From assembly GCF_001436695.1 (NCBI RefSeq), contig NZ_AYZG01000051.1, positions 248,298-312,297 on the forward strand: a stretch of 64,000 bases of DNA, written 5' to 3'. Positions 57,065-64,000 of this stretch are shown piece after piece. The stretch is from Lactobacillus taiwanensis DSM 21401. GTDB taxonomy: Bacteria > Bacillota > Bacilli > Lactobacillales > Lactobacillaceae. The translations under genes and the position numbers were made by a program. The notes beneath the pieces are model-generated. The model was not told the origin of the DNA, ran no database searches, and was given only the letters and a program-made list of their open reading frames with translations. Numbering within the stretch: the stretch's first letter is position 1; each line of letters starts with the position of its first letter.

Positions 57065-57736
57065 ATGGAGGAAGTTAATTTGAAAAAGTTAATCGTTGGT
57101 GCTTTAAGTTGTAGTCTTTTATTACTTGCGGGTTGTCGTAACAATTTGGTTGAGCCAAAACATAAATCTTCTGCAGCAGACTATGCCATTATTCAGTCTT
57201 CTCATAAGCAATCTCATAAAAAAGTTAAAAAAGAGAAATCCAAAAATAAAGACACTAAAAAGGAAAAAGCAGACAAAACTGATCAGAAAAAAGATGAAGA
57301 TACTAAGATGGATGATCAATTAGATAATCTCCAAAATAAAGAAAATCAATCTAGTTCTGAAAACCAAAGTTCTAGTTCATCAAGTACTAGTTTATCTATT
57401 CAACGCAGTGAACATAAGGCAAGCAGTACCCTACCAAAATCTAACTTTGGTACTTCTTTCTATACTGTTCCACGTCGCAATTATAGTTATTATAATCCTC
57501 AACCTAACTATTACTTTGATAACAGCTGGACTACTAACAGTAACGCAAGTACAGGTACTCAAAGTTCTGCTACAAGTAGTTCAAACTCTGAAAATTCACA
57601 CACTTCATCATCTTCTACTGCTTCATCTGAATCTTCTTCAAGTTCAAGCAAGGAAACAGAAACGCCAGCTAGTCAAAATAATGACTCTGAATCAACTAGT
57701 TCATCAACTAGCTCAACTGAAAATACTCAAGACTAA
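57065..57736 (+). CDS. Predicted lipoprotein, Ser/Lys-rich
   Basis: A secreted lipoprotein of about 218-223 residues with a canonical lipobox LLAGC. Two starts are possible. ATG at 57065 follows AAGGAGC; TTG at 57080 (MKKLIVGALSCSLLLLAGC) follows GGAGGAAG, which gives a more typical signal peptide. The mature part has a Lys-rich stretch (about 40-80), then Ser/Thr/Asn-rich low complexity and a short Tyr-rich patch RRNYSYYNPQPNYYFDN. No enzyme motif. Resembles wall-spanning stalk proteins. Confidence 0.8.
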   Translation: MEEVNLKKLIVGALSCSLLLLAGCRNNLVEPKHKSSAADYAIIQSSHKQSHKKVKKEKSKNKDTKKEKADKTDQKKDEDTKMDDQLDNLQNKENQSSSENQSSSSSSTSLSIQRSEHKASSTLPKSNFGTSFYTVPRRNYSYYNPQPNYYFDNSWTTNSNASTGTQSSATSSSNSENSHTSSSSTASSESSSSSSKETETPASQNNDSESTSSSTSSTENTQD

Positions 57737-57739
57737 TAG

Positions 57740-57768
57740 AAAAGACATTCGATCGAATGTCTTTTTTT
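57740..57768. terminator. Terminator after the lipoprotein gene
   Basis: A perfect 13-bp inverted repeat AAAAGACATTCGA / TCGAATGTCTTTT followed by T residues. It also overlaps the NUDIX stop region. Confidence 0.9.
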
Positions 57769-58207
57769 AATAAGTTTGATCTCTATCTCCATCTAAGATA
57801 TGTTCGCTTAACTTTTCATCGAAAAAGATTGGTAAATCATGATCAAAATTATAGGCTAATTTTGCTTTTTCTATTTCTTTCCTTGTCATCCAAGTTAAAT
57901 CTCCTTCATCAGAAGCTTTTAATGTACCAGTAAACTTAGTAGCCACATAGAAAAAGACTAGGTATCGTTCATTATTATCATCAAAAAATTGCTTTACTCC
58001 AACTAAATGCGGATCCTCAATTTCTAATCCCGTCTCTTCTTTTATTTCTCTAACCACTGAATCATGAAAAGCTTCATGAGATTCGACGTGACCACCTGGA
58101 AAAGTTAAACCGGGCCAAACTGGATCAGTTCTATTTAGAACTAAAATTTTATCTTTATCTTTTATCATACACATATTAGTTAAAGTTACAGCTTCTGTTC
58201 TTTTCAT
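57767..58207 (-). CDS. NUDIX hydrolase, 8-oxo-dGTP diphosphatase-like
   Basis: A 146-residue protein with an intact Nudix box: GGHVESHEAFHDSVVREIKEE followed by TGLEI (G-x5-E-x7-REUxEExGU) with all metal-binding Glu residues. Length and the ETGLEIEDPHLVGVKQFF context fit the MutT/8-oxo-dGTP diphosphatase group that cleans oxidised nucleotides, but substrate cannot be set by motif alone. Confidence 0.9.
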   Translation of the reverse strand: MKRTEAVTLTNMCMIKDKDKILVLNRTDPVWPGLTFPGGHVESHEAFHDSVVREIKEETGLEIEDPHLVGVKQFFDDNNERYLVFFYVATKFTGTLKASDEGDLTWMTRKEIEKAKLAYNFDHDLPIFFDEKLSEHILDGDRDQTY

Positions 58208-58358
58208 TTCTTCTCCATTTTACATAATTTTAATTATATTATTTCTATAATTTATTATTGTTTAAGTTTTATTTTACTGCTGTTAATTAATTTCTCTAAG
58301 TAAATTTTATTAGTATAATTGAACTAAATAGACTAAAATTTTTCAAAGGAATTTAGAT

Positions 58359-59201
58359 ATGACACTACAAATCAATACCAGAGTAGACTCAATTACCTGG
58401 CCCCTTAATCAAAATTTGACCAATCAAGAAATAATCTCTCAATTGGAACTTACAGTTACAGAAAATGGCCATCTTATTTCAAATGATAATCTTAGCATAA
58501 ATAAAAAGGCCGTTAATCGGTCTGAAGCAGGCGTATATCCTGTAATTATCACCGCAATTGGCACTAATAATGAATATGCAACCAAGAAAATTCAAGCCTG
58601 GGTAACGGATAAAAATAATGTGGTTGATTCTTCCCCTGCTCTTCAACCGGCTCCTAAAAAAACTGCCCAATATACTTCTTCTAATACACCTGCTAGTCCT
58701 AAAAGGAAAAGCAAGAAAAAGATAGTATATATTGTTCTTGGAGTACTTGTTTTACTAATTGCAATTATCTTTGGTATTTCAGCTTGTCAGGCTCATAATG
58801 ATACAGTTCAAAATGAGCAAGCTCAAAGTAATGCTCTCAATAATACTAACAGTAAATTAGATAATCTGTCTGAGCAAAACAAGCAATTAATGCAACAGAA
58901 TAAAGAACTACAAAGTGCCATTAACACCTATAAGCAGGATCAAAATAAGGAAGAATTACAAAACCAATTAAACCAAATCAAAACTGAAAATGAACAATTG
59001 AAAAATAATGCTGCTAATAATCAAGCCTTACAAAATCAAATTGATCAATTGGGCTCTACTATCGACCAAATCAAACAAAATCCAAATCAGGCCGATTCAT
59101 TATTAGATCAAATGAAAAATAATCAAAACGAATTTATGCAGAATTTAAATGCAACTTTTCAAAAACTAGTTAGCGATTTCCAGCAATTGATTGGACAATA
59201 A
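58359..59201 (+). CDS. Membrane-anchored coiled-coil protein, function unknown
   Basis: A 280-residue protein: an N-terminal beta-rich domain (about 1-88, with an Ig/DUF5011-like start INTRVDSITWPLNQNLTNQE and GVYPVIITAIG), a basic Pro/Ser stretch, a membrane helix (IVYIVLGVLVLLIAIIFGIS, 123-142) with Cys146 after it, and a long Gln/Asn-rich coiled coil (about 160-278). The N-terminus lacks a signal peptide, so it may be cytoplasmic and the coiled coil outside, or the reverse. No homologous family is recognised. Upstream AAAGGAAT ribosome site. Confidence 0.7.
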   Translation: MTLQINTRVDSITWPLNQNLTNQEIISQLELTVTENGHLISNDNLSINKKAVNRSEAGVYPVIITAIGTNNEYATKKIQAWVTDKNNVVDSSPALQPAPKKTAQYTSSNTPASPKRKSKKKIVYIVLGVLVLLIAIIFGISACQAHNDTVQNEQAQSNALNNTNSKLDNLSEQNKQLMQQNKELQSAINTYKQDQNKEELQNQLNQIKTENEQLKNNAANNQALQNQIDQLGSTIDQIKQNPNQADSLLDQMKNNQNEFMQNLNATFQKLVSDFQQLIGQ

Positions 59202-59560
59202 TGCTACTTAATAAAAAAGGCTCTATACTTTTTCCTGTTGATGAATATCTATGATATTCTATCGACGAGATGTGACAAATAATCTTATTAATTAATTCTA
59301 CGTGTCGTACCAGTTAAGTCGTAGTAGGTACAAAAAATTCCAATACACTTAGACTCAAGTTGTAAACATTATATGAAAGAAGTCTGATGATATTGAACAC
59401 CTTTAAGCTTAAGCATTTTAATTATCACTATATTTACTTGTAATAAATGGTATCCCCTTTTACCTTCAGACTATATTTTTAAGCCTAAAATCAAAACAAA
59501 TGTACAGTCTTTGATGAGATTATCTTATCTTTGTTTATAATAGTAAGATAAACAGCTACA
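59202..59560. other. Gene-free stretch before the IS982 relic
   Basis: No supported gene. It holds an imperfect inverted repeat around 59236-59270 (TGATGAATATC / GATATTCTATC region) and may contain the decayed 5' end of the IS982-type element. Confidence 0.4.
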
Positions 59561-60115
59561 GAATCACAGAGAAGAGTTTATGAATCTCTTATACTCTATT
59601 AAGATCAATATTTGATCGTCAAGCTGGGGACTTATTACCTCTTTCTTATATTATCTATCTACCAACAAACTTATAATCATTGATACTGTTTTAATACCTC
59701 TGTGTCAATCAATATGCGCCGGGATGCAAGATGCTTTCACAGTTAGGCAGATATGGTTTAAAGTTCATGTAATTGCTAACAACAACGACTATCTCTCACA
59801 TTATGGAGTTATGACTTCTGTTGTTCATAATGGCAGCTTGCCCAATCTCTATTATCTCTGTGATCAAGGATATTTGAGCCAAAGAATGAGCAAACATACT
59901 TCAGACGCCAAAGCGACATAATATGAAAACTGCCAACAAGTATAATAATTATCAACTAATGACTATCCGAACGCTATCGAAAATGACTTCAAGATGTTAT
60001 CTTACCAAAAATAGAAAAAACACTCGAACGCGAAATGTACGGATTTTTAAGAAAGATTAGAAGTAGCAATTTTAGCTTTAAACATGGTCTATTGTCTAAA
60101 TCGATTTAACTAGTA
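59560..60115 (+). mobile_element. Decayed IS982-family transposase
   Basis: Fragments in several frames match an IS982 transposase in order: LIIIDTVLIPLCQSI (about 59670-59715), WFKVHVIANNNDYLS, LYYLCDQGYLSQRM (the D-x-GY block), NMKTANKYNNYQLM (about 59921-59962) and the C-terminus LEVAILALNMVYCLNRFN with a stop at 60113. Stops and frameshifts separate the pieces, so it is inactive. It borders the HEPN gene of the methyltransferase module. Confidence 0.7.
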
Positions 60116-60140
60116 GCACTTGCATTTAATCTATATGCTT

Positions 60141-60869
60141 TTAATTATTTACCGATCTATATCCTTTTTTCTCTATTAATTGTTCTGCCTTTTTCATCAA
60201 GTACTTCAAAAAATGAACTATGTCCAAAACACATTGATTAGTATCTTCTATCGTTTTATTTCGCGTAGCATTTACAAAGCTTACATTGCCATGTGCTAAA
60301 TCATTCCGTAATTTTTTTATGTCATCTAATTCTATTTTGTATTTTTTAACATAATTTATAGTAACTGGAATTTTATGCTCTCTACAAACTTTTTCAATTG
60401 CCTTCAAATTTGCATTTCCTGATAAATTAAATTTATTTATTTCAAGTAGTATATTTTCATCATTAAGAATATCAGAAATTAATCTTTCTGAATAATGTGC
60501 CATTTTTGTAGAACTAGGATTACTTTTTATATTTAATCTATATTTTCTAATTAATTCTTGATATTCTTTATTATACTGTGAAAATATTAACTGCTCTTCA
60601 TTTATAGATAAATATATATATTTCACTATTTTTCTTATAGTGTCTTCTATTAAATTATACATAACCATATAAGCGTTTGCTTTTAATATAGCAATTAAAT
60701 CTGATGATTTATGCTTTTTTTCTAAACCATCTATTTCTTTTCTTAAATATTGGCCATGTTCATTTGTTCTATCAATTTCTAATAAAGTTTCTAATTTTTT
60801 TAAAGATCTAATATAAAATCGGAGTTCTGAAACTCTATTGTTAAATTCTGTTCTATCAATTTTTTTCAT
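60141..60869 (-). CDS. MAE_28990/MAE_18760-like HEPN nuclease
   Basis: A 242-residue all-helical protein. It has the two halves of the MAE_28990-type HEPN: an N-terminal helix pair with ANAYMVMYNLIEDTIRKIV, and a C-terminal R188-NDLAH193 motif (LRNDLAHG), the R-X4-H signature of HEPN ribonucleases. HEPN domains cut RNA in toxin and defence systems. It overlaps the DUF262 gene by 14 bases and is the last gene of a three-gene unit with a DNA methyltransferase, so it is likely the effector. RNase activity is inferred. Confidence 0.85.
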   Translation of the reverse strand: MKKIDRTEFNNRVSELRFYIRSLKKLETLLEIDRTNEHGQYLRKEIDGLEKKHKSSDLIAILKANAYMVMYNLIEDTIRKIVKYIYLSINEEQLIFSQYNKEYQELIRKYRLNIKSNPSSTKMAHYSERLISDILNDENILLEINKFNLSGNANLKAIEKVCREHKIPVTINYVKKYKIELDDIKKLRNDLAHGNVSFVNATRNKTIEDTNQCVLDIVHFLKYLMKKAEQLIEKKGYRSVNN

Positions 60870-61947
60870 TATTTCTTAGCAAATAATTTTCAACATATTC
60901 TATTCTTTTAGCAATCTTATTTCTACTATTACTAGCATCAGACGTTGTATACTCTTTAAATGTGGGATCAGCTATAAGCTGTTCAATTTTTCTTTTTGAT
61001 ATTTTTAATTTTCCATTAGTCTTTTTTAGTGCTAAATTTGTTCCTACAGCTATAGCTTCAAATCTTACTCTGGGGGTTTGATTTATTCTATTGCCATTAT
61101 GAAAAACATTTTCTGGGTAGTTTTTCTGTATATATTGAAATGTATCCCTAAACTCATCTTTAAATTGTTTTTCTCGTCCAACTGTATATTGTTTTGAATT
61201 TCCATAATCTTGAATAAATTTAGTAATAAAACGCCTTACCTCATGCTTAAAATTTTTATATTCATAAGAATATGCAAAAAATCTTGAAACCAACTCAATA
61301 TCTTCTTTTCTTCTAATCTTCGCTTCAGTTAATCCAACTAATCTATTAAACACTGGATCTTTAGCTAAATCAATAATCAATTGCATTAACGGATTTAATC
61401 TTTCAGCTCCATTTCGCTGCTCACTATCATTTGCCTTTAACGATGATGTATTAATTCTTTTAAACAGATCAATTCTAGTTTCTAAAGTCGTATCTCTCCT
61501 TAAAACAATTACACGTAAAGAAGTAGCTGCTAATCTTTTTCTTTCTTCTTCCGGTAAATTCTCAAACTTAAATCCATCTAAAGCGTATAATTTTTCTAAC
61601 TTTTCTAAGATTAAATCATTTTTAAAAAAATTTGCTAATGTCGAAATTCTCTGCAATCCATCAACAATTTCTAAATTACCATTAGATGTATCAGATAAAA
61701 ACAGCATTGGAGTAGGATATCCTAATAATAACGACTCTATAAATCTAGCCTGACGATAATTATCCCAAATTAATTCATTTCTTTGATAATCGGGTCTAAT
61801 AAATATATGATCATTATAATTTTTCACCAGATATTCTACTGGATAGTCTCGTGTATCATAACTTATCGTTTGCTGTAATCTTTTTATTTGTTTCTTAGCG
61901 TTTTCTATGTTAATCGCATTATCTACTTTTTTATTATCACTTTTCAA
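60856..61947 (-). CDS. DUF262 (ParB/GmrSD-like) protein
   Basis: A 363-residue protein with the DUF262 fold: FIRPDYQRNELIWDNYRQAR (PxYQR at 52-56), SLLLGYPTPMLFL and the IVDGLQRISTLANFF motif (DGLQR 96-100, in place of the common DGQQR), then FKRINTSS. In GmrSD and BrxU the DUF262 domain binds NTP and acts with a DUF1524 nuclease, which is absent here; the C-terminal half (about 190-363) is helical with no HNH motif. So it may sense or regulate rather than cut. It overlaps both neighbours. Confidence 0.85.
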   Translation of the reverse strand: MKSDNKKVDNAINIENAKKQIKRLQQTISYDTRDYPVEYLVKNYNDHIFIRPDYQRNELIWDNYRQARFIESLLLGYPTPMLFLSDTSNGNLEIVDGLQRISTLANFFKNDLILEKLEKLYALDGFKFENLPEEERKRLAATSLRVIVLRRDTTLETRIDLFKRINTSSLKANDSEQRNGAERLNPLMQLIIDLAKDPVFNRLVGLTEAKIRRKEDIELVSRFFAYSYEYKNFKHEVRRFITKFIQDYGNSKQYTVGREKQFKDEFRDTFQYIQKNYPENVFHNGNRINQTPRVRFEAIAVGTNLALKKTNGKLKISKRKIEQLIADPTFKEYTTSDASNSRNKIAKRIEYVENYLLRNNEKN

Positions 61948-62983
61948 CTTTATTAAACCCTTTCAAAATACTCTTTCCAATAGCTTCTCCCAATTTAACC
62001 GGTACAGCATTTCCAATCATAATCCCTAGATCTTTTCCTGAAATAGGATGATCTTCATCAAAAAAGAGATAATTTTCTGGAAAAGTTTGCAACATTGCTC
62101 CTTCTCGAAAAGAAATGGCCCTATTCTGTTCAGGATGTCCAAACCTACCATTCCCGTAGCCATAAAACTTCGTAGTTATCGTAGGTGCGGGTTCATCCCA
62201 TTGCATTCTTCCATATACCGAAGTATAGGATTTACCTGATTTCTTTCTATATGCTTTCAGAAGTAATTTTTCGTCCCAGTCATGCCATGTCCCTCCTGGT
62301 TTAGATTGTTTAATTCTTTTTATATTTAATTTTGTCAATTTAGGAGAACGATGCATCGGATCCCTCTTATTTGTAGCTCCAGCCTCTATTTTAGGTAATT
62401 TAAAAATTGTATCTCTAACAGTAGGATAATTATCTTTATTAAATAATGGAGATACTAAATCTATATCTGTGTTTCCGGCTAATAAAACCAACCTTTTTCT
62501 TTTTTGTGGGACGCCATATTGAGGTGCATAAACAATATGCCAGTTTACTTTATAATTTAATTTTTTTAATGTCATAACAAAATCATTAAAAATAGGTTCT
62601 TTAGCCAACTGGGGGACATTTTCCATAGAAACAATATCAGGTTTAATATCTTTTACTATTCTCGAAAAAGTGTCCAATAAGTTCATTTTATTTTTTGTTA
62701 CATCACTGCCTCTATACCTATAACTATATGATGAAAATGGCTGACACGGTGCACACCCTGCTAAAACTTTTATATCCGTATCTTTAGGATATAGTTTTTC
62801 AATATCTATACTTTTTACTTTTTTTAAATCAGCATTTATAAATTTGGCATGATTATTTTTTTCATATGGAAATTTACATTTACTTTCAATATCAATCCCC
62901 GCTATGACATTGATCCCCGCTTCTTGCAAACCAGCCGTTAATCCCCCTACGCCACAAAATAAATCAATAGCATTTATCTTCAT
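61937..62983 (-). CDS. DNA (cytosine-5-)-methyltransferase
   Basis: A 348-residue C5-methyltransferase from the ATG at 62983 (ribosome site AAGAAGTGA); a start at 63013 would add ten residues. Motif I DLFCGVGGLTAGL, motif IV PCQPFSSYS with catalytic Cys80, motif VI SMENVPQL (Glu121), motif VIII QKRKRLVLLAG, and motif X GNAVPVKLGEAI are intact. The target-recognition region (about 200-290) is of normal size. The sequence it methylates cannot be read off. It overlaps the DUF262 gene by 11 bases and leads the operon. No restriction endonuclease of a standard type is beside it. Confidence 0.94.
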   Translation of the reverse strand: MKINAIDLFCGVGGLTAGLQEAGINVIAGIDIESKCKFPYEKNNHAKFINADLKKVKSIDIEKLYPKDTDIKVLAGCAPCQPFSSYSYRYRGSDVTKNKMNLLDTFSRIVKDIKPDIVSMENVPQLAKEPIFNDFVMTLKKLNYKVNWHIVYAPQYGVPQKRKRLVLLAGNTDIDLVSPLFNKDNYPTVRDTIFKLPKIEAGATNKRDPMHRSPKLTKLNIKRIKQSKPGGTWHDWDEKLLLKAYRKKSGKSYTSVYGRMQWDEPAPTITTKFYGYGNGRFGHPEQNRAISFREGAMLQTFPENYLFFDEDHPISGKDLGIMIGNAVPVKLGEAIGKSILKGFNKVEK

Positions 62984-63083
62984 AATTTCACTTCTTACAT
63001 TTAATTTACACAATAAAATTAATATCTATTGAAATAAAAAGTCAGATCACAATTATAACATTTTTTACTAATTTCATTTTTTA

Positions 63084-63134
63084 TCGATATACTAGTGTTC
63101 TCTATATTTTAACAAAGTTCAATATACTAGCGTT
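63084..63134. promoter_or_regulatory. Pair of 16-bp direct repeats upstream of the methyltransferase
   Basis: On the minus strand AACACTAGTATATCGA (63084-63099) and AACGCTAGTATATTGA (63119-63134) match at 14 of 16 positions, 35 bases apart. They lie about 100-150 bases upstream of the methyltransferase start, and a TTGTTA/GTATAT promoter-like pair overlaps them. They look like binding sites for a regulator, possibly the methyltransferase itself. Confidence 0.5.
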
Positions 63135-63510
63135 ACTATTTTTTATAGTATACTTATATTCAATATTAATTTATGAGTAAAATTGTAAGCTAAAACTATT
63201 TTATATATTATCCATACCGCGGGAGAGAAGGAGACAGTTAAAACAATATAAAATAAATTGATTAACCAATTTGTTTATACAGAGTTTTTTGCTTTGATTT
63301 TGTCTCATCACTTTACATAATATTAAATGACCAATTTTTTAAAGGTACTTCTTACAAGGACTCCGATTTTATATAAAAATCCAAAAATTAGAAACTTACA
63401 ATTTCTACATTTAGCTACCATCAACTAAGCATTTATTATCTTTTCTCTTGGGCATCAGAACTAACACATATTTTTCCTGACTAACTTCTTGACTTTTTTA
63501 TTTTAATAAA
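63135..63510. other. Gene-free AT-rich stretch between the defence module and IS30
   Basis: No supported gene. One short GC-rich patch, ACCGCGGGAGAGAAGGAGAC at about 63212-63231, stands out from the AT-rich surroundings and may be a scar of a former insertion. Confidence 0.4.
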
Positions 63511-63545
63511 CTCGCAAATTGCAATAATAAATTGAACACTTTTAG

Positions 63546-64000
63546 CTAAGCTGCTTGATAGATTAGATCTAATTCTCTTTCAAAGATTTCATCTGGTGTA
63601 TGATAGGCCAATATCTTTCTTGGCAAAGAATTGCACCAGGTTTCAATATCAATGATGTCTTGTAAAGAATAGTTAGCTATTGCTTCTCCTTTAGGAATGA
63701 ATCTGCGAATAAGACCATTTGTTTTTCAACTGTTCCCTTATCACAAGAAGTGTAAGGATGGGCATAGTAAACCAGTGTATTGGATACTTTTTCTAGGTTG
63801 GAAAGATCTGCAAACTCTGAGCCATTATCAGTGGTAATGGTTTTAAAAATATCATTCCAATGTTCGCTGTATTGCCTTTGGAGTTCTTTAAAGGCCTGCA
63901 TGACACTGACAGAAGTCTTGTCGGGAATACGTATAATGAAGAATTCACGGCTCATGCGCTCAGATAGAGTTAACAATACCTCATCATCTTTAGTTTTATG
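63546..64000 (-). mobile_element. IS30-family transposase, C-terminal part, frameshifted
   Basis: From the window edge the reverse strand reads TLSERMSREFFIIRIPDKTS, FKTITTDNGSEFADL (catalytic Asp) and YYAHPYTSCDKGTVEKQ, the IS30 DDE domain. There one base is missing; the next frame gives NGLIRRFIPKGEAIANYS and NSLPRKILAYHTPDEIF up to a stop at 63546. The Glu of the DDE triad is at the break. IS30 does not need a frameshift, so this copy is probably inactive. The IS end is likely within 63511-63545. Confidence 0.85.

Noticed and set aside
57408..57770. Open frame of 120 codons inside the Ser-rich lipoprotein gene
   Set aside because: It comes from the repetitive Ser/Thr codons read in another frame (Leu/Val/Ile-rich), with no ribosome site.
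62984..63545. tRNA or small RNA gene in the long gene-free stretch
   Set aside because: No cloverleaf, no terminator hairpin with U-run, and AT content too high to support a structured RNA by eye.
63677..63730. Programmed frameshift in the IS30 transposase
   Set aside because: IS30 elements express one transposase frame, and no slippery heptamer or stimulatory stem is seen at the break; simple mutation is more likely.

Overview
The window reads as chromosome of a low-GC Gram-positive bacterium of the genus Lactobacillus, most likely the L. gasseri / L. johnsonii / L. paragasseri group. The reasons are AT-rich sequence with GGAGG-type ribosome binding sites, a long pyruvate kinase with a C-terminal phosphohistidine domain, an FMN-riboswitch-controlled ECF riboflavin transporter, Rib-domain surface protein, RibT next to ScpAB, and IS30/IS982-type elements. 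The species call is an inference; no 16S or database comparison was possible. Nearly all core genes lie on the minus strand. LAYOUT: (1) 1-6.4 kb, housekeeping: a minus-strand operon degV-yozE-S41 protease-rbgA-rnhB-dprA, then hemolysin III and the CCA-adding enzyme. (2) 6.4-23.2 kb, an accessory island wedged between cca and a TPR-protein/hup/der block. It holds a broken YitT/ATPase chimera, an orphan sigma-70-like protein, two Mrr-type restriction endonucleases, a decayed ATP-binding regulator, a frameshifted K+ channel, a lipoprotein, an ApeA-like HEPN protein, and a complete type I restriction-modification locus (hsdR, hsdM, hsdS) with its own tyrosine recombinase and an oppositely oriented silent hsdS copy. 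(3) 23.3-51.8 kb, core genes: hup, der, rpsA, cmk, ribU, ypbE-like LysM protein, rluB, scpB, scpA, ribT, xerD, cvfB, pyk, pfkA, dnaE, 5'-nucleotidase, rpmF, a lapA-SDR-rnz-oatA-obg operon, uvrC, nucleoside hydrolase and DedA. (4) 51.8-59.2 kb, a variable surface/transport region: a catalytically degenerate tyrosine recombinase, an SDR pseudogene, an amino acid permease, a Rib-domain surface protein, two DUF1828-like proteins, a lipoprotein, a NUDIX hydrolase and a membrane coiled-coil protein. (5) 59.5-64 kb, a second mobile/defence patch: an IS982 relic, a tightly overlapping three-gene unit (cytosine-5 DNA methyltransferase, DUF262 protein, MAE_28990-type HEPN protein), and part of a frameshifted IS30 transposase running off the window. 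HOW THEY WORK TOGETHER: two defence loci stand out. The type I locus is built to switch specificity: the expressed hsdS has an amber stop inside its first target-recognition domain, but the silent copy is open throughout, and perfect 17-bp inverted repeats are placed so that inversion would join the 20-codon start to the silent copy and give an uninterrupted HsdS of about 398 residues. The methyltransferase-DUF262-HEPN unit looks like a compact defence operon in which a modification enzyme, a ParB/DUF262-type protein and an HEPN ribonuclease are translationally coupled, with a pair of 16-bp direct repeats about 100-150 bp upstream. No tRNA, rRNA or CRISPR array was seen.
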